Shown here: one piece after another, positions 1 through 7,147 of the stretch | Layout of the letters: each line of letters begins with the position of its first letter | Numbering within the stretch: the stretch's first letter is position 1 | The notes under the pieces: generated by a model | The model's input: only the letters and a program-made list of their open reading frames with translations | Told to the model about the DNA's origin: nothing | Database searches by the model: none | Made by a program: the position numbers and the translations under genes | From: CAYXVU01 sp964468725 | GTDB lineage: Bacteria > Acidobacteriota > Blastocatellia > UBA7656 | Assembly (NCBI GenBank): GCA_964468725.1 | Contig: CAYXVU010000055.1 | Location: forward strand, 1-30,139 | Reading direction: 5' to 3' | Length of the DNA stretch: 30,139 nucleotides

Positions 1-716
1 CGCTCGGGACCGCCGCAGGTGGCTTCGGCCAGCGCCCAGCGCGGCCCGTCGCGCCGCGAGCCGCGCGCCAGCGGCAGCAGGCTGCGCCCCTGCATCGCGC
101 GCGGCGCGCCGATCGCGAGCCAGTCGAGCAGCGTCGGGGCCACGTCCACCAGGCTGACCTGCTCGCGCACCACGCCGCGCGGCCCGCCGGGCAGGCGCGC
201 GATCAGCGGCACGCGCAGCAGCTCGTCGTAGAGCGTCAGGCAGTGCGCGTCCCAGAAGCGCGCCGGGTCGTGCTCGCCGAACTCCTCGCCGTGGTCGCTC
301 GTGACCACCACCGCCGTGCGCTCCGCGAGCCCCAGCCGGGCGAGCTCGTCGAGCAGCTCGCCCACGAAGGCGTCGGCCGCGCGCACGCCGCCGTCGTAGA
401 GGTCCGAGGCGCTGCGCGCGTCCCACAGGCCGAGGCGCCGGAGGAAGCCGGGGATGCCTTCGCGCAGCGGCCCCGACATGACGGACTGCCACCACAACCT
501 CGCCGGCCCGTGCAGCGGCGCCTCCGGCTCGAGCGCGCGCCGCCCGTGACGCTGCAGCCACTCGAGGTCGAAGCGCGCGGCCCACTCCTCGCGCGCCGCC
601 GGGCTCAGGCGCCCTTCGACGTAGCGCGTGCGCACGTAGGGCGCGTGGGCCTCGAAGCTGTGCACGAAGAGGAAGAACGGCGCGCCCTTCAGCGCGCGCA
701 GCCGCTCGCGCACGGC
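1..716 (-). CDS. Sulfatase (alkaline-phosphatase superfamily), internal fragment from high-GC foreign DNA
   Basis: The minus strand is open from base 1 through the whole GC-rich segment and reads as an internal-to-C-terminal part of a sulfatase. Recognisable stretches, in order, are FFLFVHSFEAHAPY, a DLYDGGV...AADAFVGELLDEL segment, the metal-site stretch TSDHGEEFGEH, LYDELLRVPLIARLPGG, and VSLVDVAPTLLDWL followed by MQGRSLLPL. These are typical of secreted or periplasmic type I sulfatases that hydrolyse sulfate esters. The N-terminal catalytic C-x-P-S-R region is missing, and the gene also runs off the left edge. Almost every codon ends in G or C (only a handful of about 238 do not), unlike every other gene here. 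The frame stays open to about 785, but past 716 it leaves high-GC codon use and enters the ribosome-binding site and start of the next gene. I therefore place the break near 714-720. Confidence 0.85.
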
Positions 717-766
717 TGTAAGAGTGTAGGCGACAACATTCTCACCATACCCATCAGGAGAACCAA

Positions 767-1717
767 ATGATTCGACGCAGAATGCTCACCACGTTATTGC
801 TGACGCTGACGCTTTCAACAATGTTAGTAGCTGCCCCGCCGCAGGCAACTTCACCACCTACCGCAGGCTACATCCCGCAACGTGTCTATCATGCCAAAGA
901 GAAAAAGTTTATTGATTTTGAAATGCTGCTCGTCGAGCTGGCGCGCGCCGATGTCGTCTTCGTCGGAGAACAGCATGACGATTTCGCTACACACCGATTA
1001 GAACTTGCCATACTCGAAGGTATCGCACGGCGACGTTCATCCGTCACTGTCGCATTGGAGATGTTCGAACGCGATGTTCAGACTCCGTTGAATGATTATC
1101 TAGCAGGCAAAATCAGCGAAGCCGACTTTTTGAAAGCCTCGCGCCCATGGCCGAACTACCCGACCGATTATCGCCCGTTGATCGAATTCGCCAAATTCAA
1201 AAGTTGGCCAGTGATTGCAGGCAATGTGCCACGACGCTACGCGTCACAAGTTTCGAGGAACGGTCTTGCGGCGCTCGATGCACTGCCATCAAATGAACGC
1301 CAGATGATCGCCCGCAACCTCGAATGCCCGCGCGATGATTACTTCAATAAGTTTGCTGAGACGATGAAATCTCACCCTGTGCCCCCCGGACCGAACGCAG
1401 AAAAAGAGATGGCGGCACTGACTGAACGATTCTACTTTGCACAATGCGTCAAAGACGAAACGATGGCTGAATCTATCGCCACAGCCCATGCCGGAACAAC
1501 GCCACAGAAGCCCATAGTCGTGCATTTCAACGGCGCGTTTCACAGCGATTACCACCTCGGAGCAGCCGCACGCACCAAGCGACGGCTAGAAAAAGCCAAT
1601 ATCCGAGTTGTGTCTATCTTGCCGGTCGAAAACCTCGACAATCTGAAGGCCGAAGAACAGCGCAAGCGTGGCGACTACTTGATCTTCACATTGAAGTTTG
1701 GAAAGTCACAGCAGTAA
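767..1717 (+). CDS. ChaN-family (haem-binding uptake, Tiki-like) secreted protein
   Basis: This is a 316-residue protein with an N-terminal export signal (Arg-rich start, then a Leu/Thr-rich core, residues about 1-26) and no lipobox cysteine. The body fits the ChaN/DUF399 family: VFVGEQHDD near residue 65, then ALEMFERDVQ, a DYLAGKISEADFL segment, NYPTDYRPLIEFA, VIAGNVPRR, and HFNGAFHSDYHLG near the C-terminus. Family members are envelope proteins proposed to bind haem or to act as Tiki-like hydrolases; the substrate here is unknown. AGGAG sits 6 bases before the ATG, which fixes the start. The upstream region is cut about 50 bases away by the foreign high-GC segment, so its native promoter and upstream neighbour are lost. 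It converges on the dienelactone hydrolase gene. Confidence 0.85.
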   Translation: MIRRRMLTTLLLTLTLSTMLVAAPPQATSPPTAGYIPQRVYHAKEKKFIDFEMLLVELARADVVFVGEQHDDFATHRLELAILEGIARRRSSVTVALEMFERDVQTPLNDYLAGKISEADFLKASRPWPNYPTDYRPLIEFAKFKSWPVIAGNVPRRYASQVSRNGLAALDALPSNERQMIARNLECPRDDYFNKFAETMKSHPVPPGPNAEKEMAALTERFYFAQCVKDETMAESIATAHAGTTPQKPIVVHFNGAFHSDYHLGAAARTKRRLEKANIRVVSILPVENLDNLKAEEQRKRGDYLIFTLKFGKSQQ

Positions 1718-1833
1718 GGGGCGGTCGTCAGGCAATCTCAACCGCGCTTTGAAAAAGAGAGCCAATCAATGAATCACACCAAAGCAGGAGCCTCGCTCCC
1801 GTTAAAGAGTAATAGAATTGCAATCGAAAACGG

Positions 1834-2577
1834 TTAGCCGGTGAAGACGTTGCGGAACAATGCAATCATATCGGCAAAGGCCTGATCGGTCGCTTCCGGG
1901 TCGTACCGTGCGCCTTCATCACGCATGAAGGCATGCTCCGCAGGATAGAGCCGAACGGAATGCTTCACCTTCGCGTCAACGAGGGCGTCGGCAATCTTTC
2001 TGCGCCCGTCTTCAGGGATATGAGGATCCATGTCGCCGAAGATCATCAGCAAATGCCCGCGAATTTCGCCAGCCCGCTCAAGTGAACCGGCGTCTACGTC
2101 CTGTCCGAGTTTGCCATTATGAATGCCCGTCCCGTAAAAGCAGACCGTCGCTTTGACATCGGGTTGCAAGGCAGCGCGAAAAGAGAGATGGCCGCCGAGA
2201 CAAAAGCCTGCCGCTCCGAGTTTTCCTTCCGCCACTTTGGGGTGCTGAGCTAAATAATTGAGCGTCGCCCGACAATCGGCATCAAAATCGGCAACCGGAG
2301 TTTGCATTGCATCATTCAAGCCTTGCGTTCGGCCTGCATCATCGAAAGGAATCACCGTTCCAAGCGGTTCAATGCGATGGTAAATTTCCGGCGCTGCGAC
2401 AACAAACCCATACCCCGCCAGCCGCACACACGAACGAATCATTGTGCCGGTCAGTTGAAAAATATCAGAGTAAAAAAGAACGCCGGGGTACTTCCCTTCC
2501 CGCTTAGGAGTTGCGACAAACATTCGCATCGGGCTATCACTCACAGCGATGTCTACATAATCAGAGATTACAACCAT
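1834..2577 (-). CDS. Dienelactone hydrolase family protein
   Basis: This is a 247-residue alpha/beta hydrolase of the DLH family. The nucleophile elbow GFCLGG puts a Cys at about residue 126, as in dienelactone hydrolases rather than Ser esterases. The acid is probably Asp184 in GDMDPHIP and the histidine is His215 in YPAEHAF, so the Cys-Asp-His triad looks complete. There is no signal peptide, so a cytoplasmic enzyme hydrolysing lactones or esters is expected; the true substrate cannot be read from sequence. An AGGTGA-type ribosome-binding site lies just before the ATG at 2577. The gene follows the BNR-repeat gene by 75 bases on the same strand. That gap contains a small GGAGG/CCTCC hairpin, and co-transcription is possible. 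Confidence 0.9.
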   Translation of the reverse strand: MVVISDYVDIAVSDSPMRMFVATPKREGKYPGVLFYSDIFQLTGTMIRSCVRLAGYGFVVAAPEIYHRIEPLGTVIPFDDAGRTQGLNDAMQTPVADFDADCRATLNYLAQHPKVAEGKLGAAGFCLGGHLSFRAALQPDVKATVCFYGTGIHNGKLGQDVDAGSLERAGEIRGHLLMIFGDMDPHIPEDGRRKIADALVDAKVKHSVRLYPAEHAFMRDEGARYDPEATDQAFADMIALFRNVFTG

Positions 2578-2652
2578 ATCATCTCACCTCTCGGTATTCT
2601 CGGCTGGTAAAGGGCGGAGGGGAACCTCCTGTCCCCCTTCTTTTCTTTAGAG

Positions 2653-5400
2653 CTATGGTCGGGTGTAAGAAAAATCCGGCGTAAACTCGCCCGTCGAACG
2701 GCGCACGCTAATGATGACCGTATCACCTTGTCTGATATTCTTCCCCGCCTTCTTGCCAATAATATTGGTCGAAACGTTGGCCGCATCAATCTTGGTTTTC
2801 TGCTCGATGCCATTAACAAAGACCTTCGACCCGCTATCGAAATTCTGCCCGTGAATCAACAGCTTCTTTCCCGAAACCGAAGCCGCCAGAATCTTCAGCG
2901 GCGCTGCGCCAAGTGGCACTCGCCAAACCCCTCTGCCGTGTGTGAAGGCATAGAGCGTTTGATTGCCGCTAAACGTTCCGATTGCCAAACCGTAAGTCGG
3001 GACATTAGCAAACCCTGAATTTTCACGCATCCAATTCGCTCCGCCATCACGGGTAGAAAAAACGCCGATGTCCGTCCCGATATAAAGCCGTTGAGAATTA
3101 TTTGGATCAACGACGATTGCATTTACCGGAATATCGGGAATACCGGTGTTGCCTGCTCCATCAATACTCACCCACGATGCTCCTCCATCGGTACTCTTGA
3201 AGACATGATTGCTGTCAAAAGTTGAATAGGTTGCATACGCGATATTCGAATCCGCAGGGTCAAAAGCTATGGCCGATACAAATCCGAATTCCGGTAATGC
3301 AGATGGCCAAGTCGTGTTGGCATTCGAGGTTAGGGCGGAATCGGTGCGATAGATGATGCCGGAACTTGTGCCCACCAAGAGACGATTGGAATCGCTTGGC
3401 GAAACCGCTATGGCGCTAACTCGTCCGGTGACGCCGCTGTTGGCTTGTGTCCAAAAATTGCCGGAATCATTGGTGCGCCATACCGTTCTGCCACCCGTCC
3501 ACAAACGTTGTGGGATGCGCGGGTCCATCACAAAAGAATTGATGAAGAGAAAGTTGCTGTTCGGTTCATTGATACCGCTGATGGCAGATTGAAACGATGC
3601 TCCATTGTCATCGGTACGCCGGATTGAAAGTCGCGTCGTTTCGACAAAGAAGGTATTGGGATTGGTCGGGTCAATCGCTACCCAACCGCCATCGCCACCG
3701 AAGACTTCATTCCACCCGTTGATGCCAGCGGCATCCGTGCCGCGCAAGGTGCCGTTGTCTTGCGTGCCGCCGAGGTAAGTCGAACCATTAGGATAGGGCA
3801 ATCCGAAATAGAATTGCGTTACCGCATAGTGATTACTCAACCCGCGCCACCGAACAGCCGAATTGGCCGTAGAGCACGGTGCCGTACTGCCTGTTGCGGT
3901 CGCCGCTCTCGCGTTATCAGTTCGAAAGACGCCGCCATCACTGCCGACGAACATGACGCGGTTGGTTGTGCCGTCAAATTGGGGGTGAAAAACGATGGTG
4001 TGATTATCGGCATGGGCATAGCGCGAATTGCTTCGGTCCGCCCACCAGTAAGAGGCCAGCCCCCAACTCTGACCGCCATCATCTGAACGAAAGAGATCAA
4101 TGCCGCCTACCCAAACGCGGTTTGGGTCTACAGGGTCAACCGCAATCACATTGTCATACCAACCTTGATTGGCGAAGGAATTCGTGTTGTTGTTGCATTC
4201 CGATTGATGTGCAATAAGCGGATTGGTCAGTAGTACGGTATTGAGTTTCGTCGGGTTGGTGTTTCGCACCCTCGCCGTCCACGTATTTACCTCACCGCTG
4301 TCATCAGAACGAAAAACCGCCAACAGACCATCCTGAAACCTCCCGCTCTCGTTACTCGCCGCCAATGCGTAAACAATATTTTGATTCGAAGGAGCAATGG
4401 CCAACGAAGTCCGCCCCATGTTAGCTTCACTCAGCACCGCCTCCCAGGTATCGTTACTACCAGCATTGGCATTGCGATACACCGTCGCTTGATCAAATGT
4501 CCCGCAAGAGGCAAACAGATAATCAGTCGCTTGATCGGTTCGAATCGCCAGATCGAGGCAGCCGCCGATAATCGTTTCACCGAACCCATCGAGGGGGTCA
4601 AGAATCTTCGTCCAACTCAAGCCTCCGTCTTCGCTGCGCCACACGCCGGTGCGCGTCCCCGCATACACACAGAGTGCGTTGTTGTGGCTGACAATCAAAT
4701 CATTGACGAAATGAAAATCTTCCGTTTCTGTGCTTTGTAACAATGACCAGGTCGTGCCCGCGTCGGTGGTTTTGAAGATACCCATACCCCGCGTGGCATC
4801 CCCATTGAAGAAGCCTTCTCCGGTTCCGGCATAAATGACCGATGAATTTTTCGGGTCAAAGGCAAGAGAAGCGAAAGCGATGTTTGGTAACAGATCGGCG
4901 AGTGCCGTCCACGCCATTCCCCCATCGGTGGTCTTCCAGACGCCGCCGCCCACCCCTGCTGCATACATCGTGTCGGGGACATTGGGATCAACCAGCAGAG
5001 CGCGCGTGCGTCCACCGATATTGCCGGGGCCGAGTTGTGTCCATGCGCCGAGCGCCATGTATGACTTGGCTTGCTTCGATAATTGTTTTTTCGGGGGATA
5101 GAAAGCGTTCAGCGCCGTTGAATACTGCGGCATCTGGTCAGCTCGTTCAATGGCCTCCACGATTCGTTGTGGAGAAATGGGGCTGACGCCATCGCGTGAA
5201 CGCCGAAGATGATAAAACTCTTGCGCCTCAGCCGGTTCATCATAGCTTGATCCTTTTTGCCCGAGCTTTTTGACCACCCGCGCTCTTTCGTCCGGGCTTA
5301 GACTTTCGAACCATCTATCCTGATTTCGTTTCGCTTCGGGAAGTTGAAACAACGATAAAAAGATGACTGCGCCGGTAAGCAGAAAAAGCTTCCTCTGCAT
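2653..5400 (-). CDS. Secreted BNR/Asp-box beta-propeller protein (sialidase/sortilin-like fold)
   Basis: This is a 915-residue exported protein with a signal peptide at residues 1-23 (MQRKLFLLTGAVIFLSLFQL). It carries many Asp-box motifs of the S/T-x-D-x-G-x-x-W type: KTTDGGMAW, KTTDAGTTW, RSEDGGLSW, RSDDGGQSW, RTNDSGNFW, KSTDGGASW and STRDGGANW. Between them run VDPxNPxxxY-type strands, so one or two beta-propellers (VPS10/sortilin or sialidase fold) are likely. The last ~90 residues (from LKILAASVSGKKLLIHGQNF) resemble an IPT/TIG-like beta-sandwich. Family members are often annotated as glycosyl hydrolases, but no catalytic set is evident and a binding or surface role is equally possible. 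GGAGGT lies 5 bases before the ATG, fixing the start. Confidence 0.85.
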   Translation of the reverse strand: MQRKLFLLTGAVIFLSLFQLPEAKRNQDRWFESLSPDERARVVKKLGQKGSSYDEPAEAQEFYHLRRSRDGVSPISPQRIVEAIERADQMPQYSTALNAFYPPKKQLSKQAKSYMALGAWTQLGPGNIGGRTRALLVDPNVPDTMYAAGVGGGVWKTTDGGMAWTALADLLPNIAFASLAFDPKNSSVIYAGTGEGFFNGDATRGMGIFKTTDAGTTWSLLQSTETEDFHFVNDLIVSHNNALCVYAGTRTGVWRSEDGGLSWTKILDPLDGFGETIIGGCLDLAIRTDQATDYLFASCGTFDQATVYRNANAGSNDTWEAVLSEANMGRTSLAIAPSNQNIVYALAASNESGRFQDGLLAVFRSDDSGEVNTWTARVRNTNPTKLNTVLLTNPLIAHQSECNNNTNSFANQGWYDNVIAVDPVDPNRVWVGGIDLFRSDDGGQSWGLASYWWADRSNSRYAHADNHTIVFHPQFDGTTNRVMFVGSDGGVFRTDNARAATATGSTAPCSTANSAVRWRGLSNHYAVTQFYFGLPYPNGSTYLGGTQDNGTLRGTDAAGINGWNEVFGGDGGWVAIDPTNPNTFFVETTRLSIRRTDDNGASFQSAISGINEPNSNFLFINSFVMDPRIPQRLWTGGRTVWRTNDSGNFWTQANSGVTGRVSAIAVSPSDSNRLLVGTSSGIIYRTDSALTSNANTTWPSALPEFGFVSAIAFDPADSNIAYATYSTFDSNHVFKSTDGGASWVSIDGAGNTGIPDIPVNAIVVDPNNSQRLYIGTDIGVFSTRDGGANWMRENSGFANVPTYGLAIGTFSGNQTLYAFTHGRGVWRVPLGAAPLKILAASVSGKKLLIHGQNFDSGSKVFVNGIEQKTKIDAANVSTNIIGKKAGKNIRQGDTVIISVRRSTGEFTPDFSYTRP

Positions 5401-5616
5401 GTGTACCTCCGTAATAAAACCGGTTGCGGCGTGGACAGTAAAGACCTGCTGACTGCAAAACTCTCACGCTGCATAGTGGCCGCCGCCCTGCTGTCAGCAT
5501 CGTTGTTAAGCAGCCGATTCAATCGCTTGCAGGCAGCGTCCTTTAGCCTGTTACCTCAAAAGCGATGGGGCATTCGATTTCGCCTTCGAAGTTTGAAAGG
5601 GAGAGAATGCTCAAAC
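5401..5616. other. Intergenic region between coxG and the BNR gene
   Basis: These 216 bases hold the 5' region of the BNR gene, including its GGAGGTACAC ribosome-binding site next to 5400. On the minus strand TTTACT, 17 bases, TTTTAT is the best promoter-like pair, but it is weak (4 of 6 matches each). I see no strong terminator after coxG and no small gene that I would support. Confidence 0.4.
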
Positions 5617-6141
5617 TCATTTCCGAAACGTTTTTCGCAACCACCCTGAGAACCATCTCAGGGCTGTTCGAAAAAATCCATGTTTGGGCGGTGGCTCCGA
5701 CTCCGGGGTTTGCGATTCGGCCTCGATTGCTGTAAAGAATTGCGACGCCATCATTTTGGCTGCGCCTTGAATCATCCGCTGACCGACGCTTGCCAACGTG
5801 CCGCCAACTTGCACATCGCCTGCATAGGTAACGACGGTCACGCCTCCTTGTTCATCAAGTCGCAAATCGCCCGAACCTTTTAGAAATCCGGGTTGCCCCT
5901 TACCGCTCACAATCATGCGAAACTGTGTGGGAGGCTGTATGTTTTCAAGCTGTACGTTGCCGGTAAACATTCCCTTGATCGAACCTACCCCGGCTTTCAA
6001 CGTTGCAGAGTAGGCATTTTCACCTGTTTGCTCCAACTTCTCACAACCGGGAATACAGCGTTGCAAAACAGTGGAGTCGGTCAAGGCCTGAAAAACGCGT
6101 GGGCGTGAGGCGAGCAATTCGTGTGTACCTTCGATCTTCAT
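5617..6141 (-). CDS. coxG: CoxG family SRPBCC protein (CO dehydrogenase subunit G)
   Basis: This is a 174-residue CoxG-like protein of the START/SRPBCC superfamily. It begins MKIEGTHELLASRPRVFQAL and continues with DSTVLQRCIPGCEKLE, a FTGNVQLE strand, GSGDLRLDEQ, and the YAGDVQVGGTLASVGQRMI segment seen across the family. In Oligotropha-type CO dehydrogenase, CoxG is thought to help anchor the enzyme to the membrane. The Trp/Arg-rich amphipathic C-terminus (TALRWFSGWLRKTFRK) would suit that. The frame is open 30 codons further upstream, but only from a TTG, so I chose the ATG at 6141 where family similarity begins. The ribosome-binding site there is poor. It is the last gene of the coxS-L-M-G cluster. 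An 8-bp perfect hairpin lies inside its 3' coding end (5644-5663). Confidence 0.88.
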   Translation of the reverse strand: MKIEGTHELLASRPRVFQALTDSTVLQRCIPGCEKLEQTGENAYSATLKAGVGSIKGMFTGNVQLENIQPPTQFRMIVSGKGQPGFLKGSGDLRLDEQGGVTVVTYAGDVQVGGTLASVGQRMIQGAAKMMASQFFTAIEAESQTPESEPPPKHGFFRTALRWFSGWLRKTFRK

Positions 6142-6261
6142 AAAACTGAGGGTTGCAAGCTGAAGGCTGAGTGAAAAAGGGTAAGAGAATAACCCATTGG
6201 TTGATGAAGGCTGTTCACTCCGAGCCTCCAATCCGTTCCCCTATTCCAACCTCCGACTTGA

Positions 6262-7125
6262 TTAGGCTCTGGCTATCGCCGTTTCGAGCGCGCGACGTGT
6301 ATAAATGGCAGCGAGGTGGCGGCGATAATCGGCAGAAGCGTAAATATCGCCATTGGCATCAATCCCGTCCGTTGCGTGCGTAGCCGCATCCGCAACGAGT
6401 TGCGGATTGAGCGTCTGACCGACCAGCATCTGCTCGACTGCGGCTGCCCGATAGGCTTTTGAAGCAACCCCAGTAATGCCTACGCTCACCGCTTCGCAAG
6501 CGCCGGAGCTATCAAGCGATAGGTGGACAGCAACGCCGACCACAGCGAAACCGGAGGCTGGCTGCGCGGCTTTGACGTAGGCTTGCCCGTATTTGCCTGT
6601 CGGTCTTTGCAAGCGAATCTCGCGCAAGATTTCATGGCCATCGAGCGCCGACGTAAGCAAGTCAACAAAGAAATCGTCCGCAGCAATCGTGCGTTCGCCG
6701 CTGCCATTGACAGCCACCATTGTAGCTTTGAGCGCGATCATGACAGCAGGCCAATCGGCTGCCGGGTCGGCATGTGCCAGACTGCCGCCGATGGTGCCTC
6801 GATTTCGAACCTGTACATCGCCTATCGTCGCAGCCGCTTCTGCAAGCATCGGACAAGCCGTCTTGAGCAGATCGGATGATTCGATTTGGTAATGCGTCGT
6901 CATTGCCCCGAGGTGCAACTCGTTACCTTCTTCTTTTATGTAAGAGAGGTCTTTGATGCGTCCGATGTCAATGAGAACCTGCGGATTGGCAAGTCGCAAT
7001 TTCATCGCCGGAATCAAACTGTGGCCGCCCGCCAAGAGTTTCGCATCGTCGGCATGTTCGGCAAGCAACGCCACCGCTTCCGTAAGCGTTGCGGGGGTCA
7101 AGTAATCGAACTGTGCTGGAATCAT
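6262..7125 (-). CDS. coxM: FAD-binding medium subunit of a CO-dehydrogenase-like molybdenum hydroxylase
   Basis: This is a 287-residue flavoprotein subunit of the xanthine oxidase/CO dehydrogenase family. The FAD signatures AGGHSLIPAMKLRLANP (about residue 32) and TIGGSLAHADPAADWP (about residue 111) are both intact, and the C-terminal CO_deh_flav_C-type region (VGITGVASKAYRA) follows. It passes electrons from the iron-sulfur subunit to an external acceptor. The length matches typical CoxM proteins (about 285-290), and it lacks the cysteine insertion seen in the second FAD subunit at 23310-24299. A purine-rich GGAGAGAGA precedes the ATG. It lies 22 bases after coxL in the same operon. Confidence 0.92.
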   Translation of the reverse strand: MIPAQFDYLTPATLTEAVALLAEHADDAKLLAGGHSLIPAMKLRLANPQVLIDIGRIKDLSYIKEEGNELHLGAMTTHYQIESSDLLKTACPMLAEAAATIGDVQVRNRGTIGGSLAHADPAADWPAVMIALKATMVAVNGSGERTIAADDFFVDLLTSALDGHEILREIRLQRPTGKYGQAYVKAAQPASGFAVVGVAVHLSLDSSGACEAVSVGITGVASKAYRAAAVEQMLVGQTLNPQLVADAATHATDGIDANGDIYASADYRRHLAAIYTRRALETAIARA

Positions 7126-7147
7126 ATTCTCTCTCCTTCAGTTTGCA

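Noticed and set aside
243..770. Plus-strand open frame of 175 codons in the high-GC segment
   Set aside because: It is the antisense of the sulfatase fragment; its Arg/Ala/Pro-rich product has no family features, and long antisense frames are expected at this GC content.
717..785. In-frame continuation of the sulfatase past the composition break
   Set aside because: The frame is open by chance to a stop at 786-788; codon use is host-like and the bases serve as the ribosome-binding site and start of the ChaN-like gene.
2616..2629. GGAGG-GGAA-CCTCC hairpin between the BNR and dienelactone hydrolase genes
   Set aside because: The stem is only 5 bp and no T run follows; too weak to call a terminator.
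5644..5663. Perfect 8-bp hairpin CCCTGAGA/TCTCAGGG
   Set aside because: It lies inside the coxG coding end with no T tract on either strand; it reflects the codons of ALRWFSG and is probably fortuitous.
6142..6231. Upstream extension of coxG by 30 codons
   Set aside because: It begins at a TTG, its residues do not resemble the family, and similarity starts exactly at the ATG at 6141.
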